Origin: an uncultured Carnobacterium sp.
GTDB taxonomy: Bacteria; Bacillota; Bacilli; Lactobacillales; Aerococcaceae
NCBI GenBank assembly: GCA_937967765.1
Contig: CALCML010000055.1
Location: forward strand, 1 to 5,867
Direction of reading: 5' to 3'
DNA length: 5,867 bases
Shown: piece by piece, positions 1 to 5,677 of the stretch
How the letters are laid out: each line of letters starts with the position of its first letter
Position numbering within the stretch: position 1 is the stretch's first letter
Program-made: the position numbers and the translations under genes
The notes under the pieces: model-generated
What the model saw: only the letters and a program-made list of their open reading frames with translations
Database searches by the model: none
Told to the model about the DNA's origin: nothing

Positions 1-2
1 AT

Positions 3-281
3 GAGAAAATTATTGATACGGTCAGCTTTCCAGTAATTATTTTAGCTTCTATGACGATTATTCCATTTGCATCTCTTGGTGCCGAAGGAGGATTCATGGA
101 ATTTATTGGGAAAGCTCAAATGATTTTCCCAGGATACTATTACACCAATATCGTGAATGCTCTAAGTTCTTCAACGAGTATTGATGTCAAAGATGTGGCA
201 CTCTTCATTGGAGTATTTATTTTGAATGTCATTCCACTTTACTTCCTTGTCCCTAAAGTGAAGTTCGCAACTGTAAAATAA
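3..281 (+). CDS. C-terminal part of a membrane protein, probably an ABC-2 type transporter permease (5' end outside window)
   Basis: The reading frame is open from the left edge (first full codon at 3) to a TAA at 279-281, giving the last 92 residues of a longer protein. An ATG at 51 is in frame, but codons continue upstream of it and no Shine-Dalgarno sequence precedes it, so it is probably internal. The fragment has two hydrophobic helices, about residues 7-23 and 62-84, joined by a loop containing FPGYYYTNIVNAL, and it ends in a short basic tail. A last periplasm-facing loop with a proline and aromatic residues, followed by one final helix, is the usual end of ABC-2 type permeases that work with a separate ATPase. 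The family call is an inference from architecture and general resemblance; substrate and partner are not visible. Another polytopic membrane protein remains possible. Confidence 0.55.
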   Translation, partial: EKIIDTVSFPVIILASMTIIPFASLGAEGGFMEFIGKAQMIFPGYYYTNIVNALSSSTSIDVKDVALFIGVFILNVIPLYFLVPKVKFATVK

Positions 282-288
282 AATGAAA

Positions 289-326
289 GAGCCAGTAACT
301 AGAAATAGCTACTGGCTCTGTTTTTT
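289..326 (+). terminator. Rho-independent terminator, possibly bidirectional, between convergent genes
   Basis: The arms GAGCCAGTA (289-297) and TACTGGCTC (310-318) pair perfectly. Two more pairs form inside after one A/C mismatch, leaving a 6-base loop. TGTTTTTTG follows on the + strand. The bases before the left arm (275-288) are mostly A, so the minus strand also has a T-rich tail. It lies 7 bp after the + gene's stop and 14 bp beyond the minus gene's stop at 341, so it probably ends transcripts from both sides. Confidence 0.88.
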
Positions 327-340
327 GTGCATTGATGTAA

Positions 341-1117
341 TCACAACTCTTCGTAATCAGGATGGTCTTTGATATAGATTGCTGCGTAAATGGCATCTAC
401 CAATACGGCTGGGAAAGCGAAGGCCATTAATGCGCCAAAGAAAAAGCCGAAAATCATTTGGATATAGTCTGTAATCACGGCAATGACCAATAGAATAAAG
501 CCCAAGACTTTAGCAATATTGAAAAGAAGTTCTTTCTTCTTACTATTCACCTCATACGTTTTCCATTGATTAATCTTCCAAATTTTTCCTTGATTTTGAG
601 GAAGGTAATACCATGCGTAAATGACGGTCATCACCACAAATAAAATCACTATTGGAATGACATATAATAACGTCAACGGGGACTCGTAGAGCTTTAACGC
701 GCTGAAGGGTGTTTTATCATCGGTAACCATCAGTAAGAAGATAAAGGTAAAGGTGAGTATGACGGTCCAAACGACTAAGGCTACTAGAATATAAGTTAGA
801 GACTTAAAGCGATTGATTAACGGCGTAAAAAGTCCAAAGAGAAGGCTAACGATATTAATGACCGTCGCACTCAAGAATAGGACCTTAATAATCCCTATAG
901 GATCATCGTGCCCTGCAACAAAATATAAAAACGCAGTAAATGGAAGCATAAGCCAAGGGAAGAATTTAATGTACCCTAGACTTACTTCATTCGTGATTAA
1001 AGGACCATGGTACCGGTCGACCATTTGATTGCTTCTTTGTTTTTTTGTTTTCTTTAGTTTGCCAGAACCAGTAGCTGGCTCTGGAGATTCTTTCTTTTTC
1101 AATAAAAACTTCAGCAT
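341..1117 (-). CDS. Unrecognised polytopic membrane protein, about six transmembrane segments
   Basis: A 258-residue protein that I do not recognise. A lysine-rich, presumably cytoplasmic N-terminal stretch (about residues 1-48, including LKKTKKQR) precedes six hydrophobic segments near residues 51-69, 76-99, 107-131, 148-171, 198-219 and 220-248. The tail is short and acidic, ending DYEEL. A polar, lysine-rich loop (about 172-197) separates helices 4 and 5. I see no catalytic motif, nucleotide-binding motif or transporter signature. The ATG at 1115-1117 was chosen because AAAGGA lies 6 bases upstream on the minus strand. The frame can be extended to a TTG at 1130-1132, but that codon lies next to the Shine-Dalgarno sequence itself. 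The gene is divergent from the hrt-like operon and convergent with the upstream permease. Sharing the intergenic region with the operon does not by itself show shared function. Confidence 0.8.
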   Translation of the reverse strand: MLKFLLKKKESPEPATGSGKLKKTKKQRSNQMVDRYHGPLITNEVSLGYIKFFPWLMLPFTAFLYFVAGHDDPIGIIKVLFLSATVINIVSLLFGLFTPLINRFKSLTYILVALVVWTVILTFTFIFLLMVTDDKTPFSALKLYESPLTLLYVIPIVILFVVMTVIYAWYYLPQNQGKIWKINQWKTYEVNSKKKELLFNIAKVLGFILLVIAVITDYIQMIFGFFFGALMAFAFPAVLVDAIYAAIYIKDHPDYEEL

Positions 1118-1154
1118 TCTTTTTCCTTTCAAAAACTTGGATAAATGTATTTCT

Positions 1155-1187
1155 ACTATACCATAAACCTAGTGATGCAGTATCCAA
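1155..1187 (-). promoter_or_regulatory. Possible promoter for the minus-strand membrane protein gene
   Basis: Read on the minus strand, TATAGT (1155-1160) is a good -10 element, and it overlaps TATGGT just upstream. The only reasonable -35 candidate is TTGGAT (1182-1187). It lies 21 bp from TATAGT, which is too long, but 16 bp from TATGGT. The start would be about 30 bases before the ATG at 1117. The position is plausible and the element weak. Confidence 0.4.
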
Positions 1188-1209
1188 CGAGCACTCCTTA
1201 TATAAATAA

Positions 1210-1229
1210 TGTCATATTCAGGTCATAAA
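1210..1229 (+). promoter_or_regulatory. Direct repeat resembling the HssR box (response-regulator operator)
   Basis: TGTCATATT, then CA, then GGTCATAAA forms two half-sites on an 11-bp period, with GTCATA repeated exactly at 1211-1216 and 1222-1227. The S. aureus HssR box, as I recall it, is GTTCATATT-N2-GTTCATATT. The two halves here match it at 7 of 9 and 6 of 9 positions with the same spacing. The repeat occupies the place of the -35 element, 7 bp upstream of the -10, as expected for an OmpR-family activator. Binding by the regulator encoded at 3083 is inferred. Confidence 0.7.
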
Positions 1230-1236
1230 ACGAGCG

Positions 1237-1242
1237 TATACT
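1237..1242 (+). promoter_or_regulatory. -10 element of the hrtBA-hssRS-like operon promoter
   Basis: TATACT is a strong -10 match. At the usual 17-bp distance (1214-1219) there is no TTGACA-like sequence; the direct repeat lies there instead. This is the pattern of an activator-dependent promoter. The predicted start near 1249 gives a leader of about 25 bases that carries AAAGGAG (1260-1266), 7 bases before the ATG at 1274. Confidence 0.65.
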
Positions 1243-1273
1243 GAAAACTACCATTTGAAAAAGGAGCAAAAAG

Positions 1274-2365
1274 ATGAAAATTGCATGGAATGAAATTAAA
1301 TACCAACCTAAAAAATTTATATTAATTGAGGTCCTGATCGTGATTATGATGTTCATGGTCATTTTCCTATCAGGGCTAACAAACGGATTAGGGCGCATTA
1401 TTATGGCGCAAATTGATACGTTTGGGGACGTTCATTATATTCTTTCTAAGGATTCAGAAGGAGTGATTCCTTACTCAACGCTAACAAGCGAAGAATTAAC
1501 GGAGATTGAAGACCTTCATTTAGAAAACGAAACGGGACTTGTGATTCATCGTTCGACGTTTATGAAAGAGGACGAGGAAGGTTCTCAAGACGTGACATTC
1601 TTTGCGATGGATACGTATAAGAACTTAACGATTAAAACAGAAGATGGGTATGCGGCTGCGGACTTAGCCGAAAACGAAGTAATTTTAGATGAATCGTATA
1701 AAACAAAAGGCATTCATGTTGGCGACACGATTAAAGACAAGTCTTCTGAAGTAATGCTTAAAGTAGTGGCCTTTGCCAAAGACGCAAAATACGGACATAG
1801 CTCAGTGGCTTTCATCAGTTCGAAAACACTTGAAGAAATGCGTCAAAAGAAAAATCCACACTACACTTGGCAACCACAAGCCATCATCACGAGCCAAACG
1901 GTAACAGCCGACGACTTATCCGAACAGTTGATGGTCTCAAACAAACAACAAATCATTAATAAAATTCCAGGATACACTGCAACAAATATGATTTTAAAAA
2001 CAATAACTTGGGTATTACTAATCGCCTCAGCCGCAATTCTAGGAGTATTCTTCTACATCTTAGCCTTGCAAAAACTAAAACAATTCGGTGTGTTAAAAGC
2101 TATCGGGATGTCTATGGGACAAATTACAAGAATCCAATTATCGCAAGTTGGAATTCTTTCCGTCATTGGAATTGGTATCGGACTAGGGATAGCCTTAGCG
2201 TTGACGCCATTCTTACCGGTAAGCATGCCATTTTATATGCGAGCAGAAGATAATGCGGTGATTTCTGCAAGCTTTATCGTCATCTCGATTATTTGTGGCG
2301 CGTTATCTCTATTAAAAATTAAGAAAGTGGATCCAATCGAAGTGATTGGTGGAAATGGTGAATAA
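1274..2365 (+). CDS. hrtB: FtsX-type ABC transporter permease, HrtB-like (heme efflux)
   Basis: A 363-residue membrane subunit of an ABC exporter. In characterised HrtBA systems two HrtB and two HrtA remove excess heme from the membrane. The sequence shows the four-helix FtsX/MacB layout: helix 1 at about 14-36, a large extracytoplasmic domain at about 40-238, then helices at about 241-264, 291-314 and 328-348. The cytoplasmic LKAIGMS stretch (274-280) is the typical coupling region of FtsX permeases. The start MKIAWNEIKY, the stretch AKYGHSS (171-177), VSMPFY (316-321) and the ending KKVDPIEVIGG closely resemble staphylococcal HrtB as I remember it, and the length (about 350) fits. The ATG at 1274 is supported by AAAGGAG 7 bases upstream. 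It is the first gene of the operon, and the ATPase starts 1 bp after its stop. BceB-type permeases are about 650 residues with ten helices, so this is not a bacitracin-type system. Heme as the substrate is inferred from family and context. Confidence 0.82.
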   Translation: MKIAWNEIKYQPKKFILIEVLIVIMMFMVIFLSGLTNGLGRIIMAQIDTFGDVHYILSKDSEGVIPYSTLTSEELTEIEDLHLENETGLVIHRSTFMKEDEEGSQDVTFFAMDTYKNLTIKTEDGYAAADLAENEVILDESYKTKGIHVGDTIKDKSSEVMLKVVAFAKDAKYGHSSVAFISSKTLEEMRQKKNPHYTWQPQAIITSQTVTADDLSEQLMVSNKQQIINKIPGYTATNMILKTITWVLLIASAAILGVFFYILALQKLKQFGVLKAIGMSMGQITRIQLSQVGILSVIGIGIGLGIALALTPFLPVSMPFYMRAEDNAVISASFIVISIICGALSLLKIKKVDPIEVIGGNGE

Positions 2366-2366
2366 G

Positions 2367-3044
2367 ATGTCAGTGATTGAATTACAACAGATTAAAAAAT
2401 CATACGCAGACGGCAATCAAATGCACGATGTGATTAAAGACTTAAGTTTAACCGTTGAACCGCAAGAATTTGTGGCTATTTTAGGTCCTTCTGGTTCAGG
2501 GAAATCAACGCTTCTTTCTATCGCAGGATTACTCTTATCTGCGGATAGTGGTGAGATTATTATCGGCGGACAAAACTTAACGAATGTAAAACAAAGTGAA
2601 TGGACGAAGAAAAGATTGGAGTTGCTTGGGTTTATTTTCCAAGACCATCAATTACTTCCATACATGAAAATCGGGGACCAATTAGAAGTGGTCGCGAAAC
2701 TAAAAGGGGAAAAAGACGCTGCGAAACGCAAAGCAGAAGTCAAAGGTTTATTAGCAGAGCTAGGCATTGAAGACTGCTACGGACAATACCCAAATCAAAT
2801 GTCTGGTGGACAAAAACAACGTGCTGCGATTGCGCGTGCTTTTATCGGAAACCCGAAACTGATTTTAGCGGATGAGCCCACTGCCAGCCTGGACCCTGAA
2901 CGTGGTCAAGAGATTGCGCAATTGATTCAACGCGAAGTGAAATCCAAACATAAGAGTGCCATTATGGTGACACATGACCGCTCTGTCCTTGAATATGTAG
3001 ATACCGTTTATGAGATGAAGAAAGGGAAGTTAGTTCGTCTGTAG
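2367..3044 (+). CDS. hrtA: ABC transporter ATPase, HrtA-like (heme efflux)
   Basis: A 225-residue cytoplasmic ATPase that powers the permease encoded just upstream. All motifs are intact: Walker A GPSGSGKS (40-47), Q-loop Gln92 in FIFQDHQLLPY, signature MSGGQ (145-149), Walker B LILADE (165-170) with catalytic Glu170, D-loop SLD (174-176) and switch His203. It belongs to the MacB/LolD/FtsE-type ATPases. The LGFIFQ...LLPY segment and the spacing of motifs resemble HrtA in particular. The ATG at 2367 was chosen because it gives the usual HrtA length and has GGTGA 5 bases upstream. The in-frame ATG at 2355 overlaps the permease and has its purine-rich stretch too close, and the TTG at 2346 is less likely still. 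The stop is TAG at 3042-3044. Translation is probably coupled to hrtB. Confidence 0.85.
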   Translation: MSVIELQQIKKSYADGNQMHDVIKDLSLTVEPQEFVAILGPSGSGKSTLLSIAGLLLSADSGEIIIGGQNLTNVKQSEWTKKRLELLGFIFQDHQLLPYMKIGDQLEVVAKLKGEKDAAKRKAEVKGLLAELGIEDCYGQYPNQMSGGQKQRAAIARAFIGNPKLILADEPTASLDPERGQEIAQLIQREVKSKHKSAIMVTHDRSVLEYVDTVYEMKKGKLVRL

Positions 3045-3051
3045 GCAGTTG

Positions 3052-3060
3052 TGCTATAAT
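3052..3060 (+). promoter_or_regulatory. Internal extended -10 promoter for the hssRS-like pair
   Basis: TGCTATAAT is a full match to the extended -10 consensus TGnTATAAT. It lies in the 38-bp gap between the ATPase stop (3044) and the regulator ATG (3083). No good -35 is visible 16-18 bp upstream, but extended -10 promoters can work without one. The predicted start near 3067 leaves a leader of about 16 bases holding the Shine-Dalgarno sequence. Promoter activity is inferred. Confidence 0.6.
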
Positions 3061-3082
3061 GTTCCAGAAAGAAGGTGGAGCT

Positions 3083-3766
3083 ATGTTTAGAATATTAGTT
3101 GCTGAAGACGATCATGCGATTCGCACCTTAATTACAACCAAGTTAAAACAAGAAAATTATACAATTTACACAGCCGAAAATGGAGAAGAAGCTCTGTCCG
3201 TCATGGAGAAGCATCAGGTGGATTTATTAATTTCTGACATTATGATGCCAGTGATGGACGGGTATTCTCTAGTAAAGGCGCTTCGAGAAACGAAACATAC
3301 CTTGCCGATTTTAATGATTACGGCAAAGTCTCAGCTGGAGTCTCTGGAAGAGGCCTTTACGCTCGGAGTCGATGATTATATGGTAAAACCTATTCGACTA
3401 GAAGAGTTGGCTTTACGTGTTCGAGCGCTGCTGAGAAGAGCGCAGTTGGAAACCGAGAAAGTCTTGCGTTTTCCACATACGAAACTCGACTACAATGCGT
3501 TAACGTTAACGGATTTAGAGACGGATACGGTTTATCAAATTCCGAAAAAAGAGTTTTATGTGCTTTATAAATTGCTTAGCAATCCAGAGAAGATTTTCAC
3601 GCGTCTGGACTTGCTGGATGATATTTGGGGCATGGAAGAGGACCTCGATGAGCGATTGGTGGATGCGTGCATTAAACGGGTTCGCCAAAAATTTAAAGAC
3701 AATCCGGACTTTGATATTGTGACGATTAGAGGATTAGGGTATAAGGGGACGGTTAAAAATGGATAA
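3083..3766 (+). CDS. hssR: OmpR/PhoB-family response regulator, HssR-like
   Basis: A 227-residue DNA-binding response regulator. The receiver domain (about 1-118) has the acidic pocket AEDD (7-10), phospho-acceptor Asp52 in SDIMMP, Thr80 and Lys102 in VKPI. The C-terminal winged helix (about 128-223) shows KEFYVLYKLLSNPEKIFTR, a recognition helix near VDACIKRVRQKF (193-204) and the wing turn RGLGYKG. The PEKIFTR segment and the region after it resemble S. aureus HssR as recalled. The ATG at 3083 is preferred: AAGG (3072-3075) lies 7 bases upstream and the protein begins MFRILVAEDD like its family. An in-frame ATG at 3059 is formed by the last bases of the internal TATAAT and would add eight atypical residues. 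Expected to activate the operon promoter through the repeat at 1210-1229. It overlaps the kinase start by 8 bp. Confidence 0.8.
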   Translation: MFRILVAEDDHAIRTLITTKLKQENYTIYTAENGEEALSVMEKHQVDLLISDIMMPVMDGYSLVKALRETKHTLPILMITAKSQLESLEEAFTLGVDDYMVKPIRLEELALRVRALLRRAQLETEKVLRFPHTKLDYNALTLTDLETDTVYQIPKKEFYVLYKLLSNPEKIFTRLDLLDDIWGMEEDLDERLVDACIKRVRQKFKDNPDFDIVTIRGLGYKGTVKNG

Positions 3767-4808
3767 ACAAAAAGAATTACAGTTCCCGCTAAGAAACTAC
3801 TTTGTATTTATGTTTTGTAGTGTGTTAGTGACGACGAGTATCATTGCCCTCATGACCGTGTTCGTGTTGAAACATTGGCTTCATGTAGAAGTGAGTGTTG
3901 AGTCGTGGCTACTCATTTTTAGTTTTGTCATTATCGTTGTAGGAAGCCTTGCGATGTGGTACGGTTCGGTGCATTTAACACGGCCAATCTCAGAGTTAAA
4001 TGAATCGGTAAAGGCGATTTCTAGAGGGGATTTCAACTGTAAGATTCCGCGTAAACCTTATCCTAACGATACTGCAAAATATCATAACGAGTTGGACCAG
4101 CTTTCTCAGCATGTGAATCAGATGGCGGAGGACTTGAAGAGTATGGATGAACATCGCTCAGCTTTTATTGCCAATCTTTCGCATGAATTGAAGACGCCGA
4201 TTGCTTCCCTTGTTGGGGTAAGTGATTTGTTGGCCGATGAGAAATTAGATGAAACGACTCGTAAAGAATTGACGACTATCTTGCAGTCGGAGAGTTTGCG
4301 ATTAAGTCGCCTGTGCGATGGGATTGTGACACTCACGAAGATGGAGCGCGATTTTGAACCAAAGAAAAAGTCGGTTCATCTGGATGAACAAATTCGACAT
4401 GCCGTGATTTTAATTACAGAGAAGTGGAAGCAAAAAGAGATCGACTTGACGTTTACGAGTCAGCCCATTCATTGTGTGACGGATCCAGATTTAAGTATGC
4501 AAGTGTGGACGAATCTGCTTGATAATGCGGTGAAGTACTCTGGAAATAGCGTGTATTTGACGATTGATATTCAAGAAGTAGATGATGCGGTTAGAGTCTC
4601 GATTGCCGATAATGGAATCGGAATGATCGAGGAAGACCAACGACATATTTTTGAGCAATTTTACCAAGTGGAACATTCTCATGTGCAAGAAGGGAATGGC
4701 CTAGGCCTTGCGATTGTTAAAACAATTGTAGAACGCCTCGGCGGAACCATCACAGTAGAGAGTGAACTAGGAAAAGGCAGTGTGTTCCAAGTGGTGCTAC
4801 CAAAGTAA
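3759..4808 (+). CDS. hssS: Membrane sensor histidine kinase, HssS-like, with almost no extracytoplasmic domain
   Basis: A 349-residue kinase, the partner of the regulator whose stop it overlaps (ATGGATAA, 3759-3766). Order of parts: short cytoplasmic N-terminus, helix 1 (14-37), a loop of about 12 residues (38-49), helix 2 (50-70), HAMP linker (about 71-130, with Pro76), HisKA with phospho-acceptor His142 in SHELKTP, then HATPase with N-box Asn256 (NLLDNAVKY), DNGIGM (284-289), F-box FEQFY (298-302) and GNGLGLAI (312-319). All catalytic boxes are intact. S. aureus HssS is about 457 residues with a sensor domain of more than 100 residues outside the membrane. That domain is absent here, and nothing suggests a frameshift. 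The signal is therefore probably read within or at the membrane, which suits a lipophilic ligand such as heme. The Shine-Dalgarno sequence is a modest AAGGGG (3743-3748), 10 bases upstream. The histidine kinase call is near certain; the HssS name rests mostly on operon context. Confidence 0.78.
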   Translation: MDKQKELQFPLRNYFVFMFCSVLVTTSIIALMTVFVLKHWLHVEVSVESWLLIFSFVIIVVGSLAMWYGSVHLTRPISELNESVKAISRGDFNCKIPRKPYPNDTAKYHNELDQLSQHVNQMAEDLKSMDEHRSAFIANLSHELKTPIASLVGVSDLLADEKLDETTRKELTTILQSESLRLSRLCDGIVTLTKMERDFEPKKKSVHLDEQIRHAVILITEKWKQKEIDLTFTSQPIHCVTDPDLSMQVWTNLLDNAVKYSGNSVYLTIDIQEVDDAVRVSIADNGIGMIEEDQRHIFEQFYQVEHSHVQEGNGLGLAIVKTIVERLGGTITVESELGKGSVFQVVLPK

Positions 4809-4819
4809 AAATTGAATAT

Positions 4820-4857
4820 AATAAATAACCACCGGCCAATGCTGGTGGTTATTTATT
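4820..4857 (+). terminator. Rho-independent terminator of the hrtBA-hssRS-like operon
   Basis: The arms AATAAATAACCACC (4820-4833) and GGTGGTTATTTATT (4844-4857) pair perfectly over 14 bp. Three further pairs (one G-T) extend the stem to a CAAT loop at 4837-4840. The 3' arm is itself T-rich (TTATTTATTT). It starts 12 bp after the kinase stop at 4808, so it closes the operon. Confidence 0.85.
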
Positions 4858-4874
4858 TGGAAACTATTGTTATA

Positions 4875-4902
4875 CAAAAAAGAAGACCCAATGGATCTCC
4901 TT
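4875..4902 (-). terminator. Terminator of the minus-strand gene at 4942-5487
   Basis: On the minus strand, AAGGAGATCC (4902-4893) pairs with GGGTCTTCTT (4889-4880) over 10 bp, including two G-T pairs, around a 3-base ATT loop. T residues follow, with TTTTTTG running through the base of the stem and beyond (about 4881-4874). It lies about 40 bp past the stop at 4942. Together with the terminator at 4820 it fills the 133-bp convergent gap. Confidence 0.6.
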
Positions 4903-4941
4903 TGTATTGAAAGATAGTTTTATTGTTGAACGTAAGGGAGT

Positions 4942-5487
4942 TTACACTAACTTTCTTAAGCGGTCGATGCGCTCGTGGATTGTTTCTACATTTAAATTTC
5001 CTTGTTGGTATTCACATAAGAACCCATTTTCATAAAACATTTGGTCTGTAAGTTGTCTTCTAGGCGCGTCCGGGCTTTGAATGAGGACAACGCTGAAAAC
5101 TCCACCTGGTTTTGATTTCTCACACTCTTGTCCGACAAAATGATAAGTGAAAGCCTGGAATGGAGTATTCTTATATTCTCCTGAAATAACATAGGCTACT
5201 TTTCTTTCAGTTCCATGTCCAAAAGGATACTGTGTGAAATTGGCATATTTTTCTACAAACGGACTTTGAGAAAGGGTTAAAGTTTTTTCGTTGCGAGTAA
5301 CATTAGTAGAGTAGTCTCTATAGTTATCGTTTCCTTGCGCTTGGTCAAATTCATAGCCGTTCACGGAAGCAAATTTTTTGTAGGCTGCATTATTTTTTTG
5401 CGCATGTTTAATAGCCCAGAAAACTACCCAAACTACACCCGCAAAAATGACAATCATTAAGATAATAAATAAGGTCATAAAATCCAT
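4942..5487 (-). CDS. Unrecognised membrane-anchored protein with a conserved-looking C-terminal domain
   Basis: A 181-residue protein of unknown function. Residues 4-26 form one hydrophobic helix with a basic stretch after it (KHAQKNNAAYKK), predicting an N-terminal anchor with the rest in the cytoplasm. There is no lipobox or cleavable signal. The soluble part contains FASVNGYEF (39-47), then PFGHGTERKVAYVISGEYK (88-106), then PFQAFTYHF (109-117). I recall a similar pattern (an aromatic 'F...G' start, PFG.G..R, a G-containing turn, then F.AF.Y) in uncharacterised actinobacterial membrane proteins, so this may be a widespread domain; that is memory-based and unverified. No catalytic motif is evident. 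The ATG at 5485-5487 is well supported by AAGGAG 6 bases upstream and a good promoter. It is a single-gene unit with its own terminator. Nothing links it to the neighbouring heme-type operon except position. Confidence 0.82.
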   Translation of the reverse strand: MDFMTLFIILMIVIFAGVVWVVFWAIKHAQKNNAAYKKFASVNGYEFDQAQGNDNYRDYSTNVTRNEKTLTLSQSPFVEKYANFTQYPFGHGTERKVAYVISGEYKNTPFQAFTYHFVGQECEKSKPGGVFSVVLIQSPDAPRRQLTDQMFYENGFLCEYQQGNLNVETIHERIDRLRKLV

Positions 5488-5545
5488 AAGGAACTCCTTC
5501 GATAATCAGTTTAAAAGTACTTAGAAAATAATCTAATTTCCTCAA

Positions 5546-5574
5546 AATATAAATCTTTTAGCGAGGCTTGTCAA
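5546..5574 (-). promoter_or_regulatory. Near-consensus promoter for the minus-strand gene at 4942-5487
   Basis: On the minus strand a perfect TTGACA (5574-5569) is separated by exactly 17 bp from TATATT (5551-5546). The start would fall near 5539, giving an untranslated leader of about 50 bases that ends in AAGGAG before the ATG at 5487. This is the best-formed promoter in the window and suggests strong vegetative (housekeeping sigma factor) expression. No operator-like repeat was noticed around it. Confidence 0.8.
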
Positions 5575-5588
5575 GAACTCCATTTGGC

Positions 5589-5616
5589 TTCATAAAAATC
5601 TGTTAAAAGTTATAAT
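5589..5616 (+). promoter_or_regulatory. Possible promoter directly upstream of the hairpin at 5634
   Basis: TTCATA (5589-5594) lies 16 bp before a perfect TATAAT (5611-5616) on the + strand. Transcription would begin near 5623, only about 11 bp before the hairpin that follows. No open reading frame could fit between them. In such an AT-rich spacer a chance TATAAT is quite possible. Confidence 0.35.
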
Positions 5617-5633
5617 CCTAATGAATATTAGTA

Positions 5634-5668
5634 AAGGTAACTCATGCGAGTTACCTTGTTTTTTGTTT
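5634..5668 (+). terminator. Hairpin with T-tract (terminator-like) with no + strand gene upstream
   Basis: AAGGTAACTC (5634-5643) and GAGTTACCTT (5648-5657) form a perfect 10-bp stem with an ATGC loop, followed by GTTTTTTGTTT on the + strand. This is a typical intrinsic terminator, yet the preceding region encodes nothing on the + strand; the nearest such gene ends at 4808 and has its own terminator. It may end a very short transcript from 5623, shield the downstream gene from read-through, or be left over from a lost gene. The minus-strand tail is only weakly T-rich. Confidence 0.75.
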
Positions 5669-5677
5669 ATTTACTAT

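Noticed and set aside
1..36. ATG at position 1 as a gene start
   Set aside because: That frame stops after 11 codons. The third frame, open from the edge, carries the real C-terminal coding sequence.
813..1028. Short reading frames overlapping the main genes (813-1028 +, 987-1187 -, 1198-1398 -, 2008-2253 +, 4118-4336 -, 4491-4688 -, 4992-5192 -)
   Set aside because: Each lies on another frame of a well-supported gene or across its control region, without its own convincing ribosome binding site or protein-like composition.
1118..1132. TTG start for the minus-strand membrane protein
   Set aside because: It lies right beside the AAAGGA ribosome binding site that serves the ATG at 1115-1117; no separate site precedes the TTG.
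2346..2366. TTG (2346) or ATG (2355) starts for the ATPase
   Set aside because: Both overlap the permease end and have poorly spaced ribosome binding sites. The ATG at 2367 gives the usual HrtA-type N-terminus, though 2355 cannot be fully excluded.
1274..3044. FtsEX cell-division pair or MacB-type exporter
   Set aside because: Gene order is permease first, the permease resembles HrtB at both ends, and a two-component system follows. No PcsB-like or MacA-like partner is present.
3059..3082. Upstream ATG start for the response regulator (eight extra residues)
   Set aside because: The ATG is part of TATAATG of a likely promoter, has no ribosome binding site before it, and the family normally begins at the MFRILVAEDD position.
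1274..4808. Bacitracin/peptide-type BceAB-BceRS module
   Set aside because: The kinase with a short outer loop fits BceS, but the permease is 363 residues with four helices, not about 650 residues with ten, and its ends look like HrtB.
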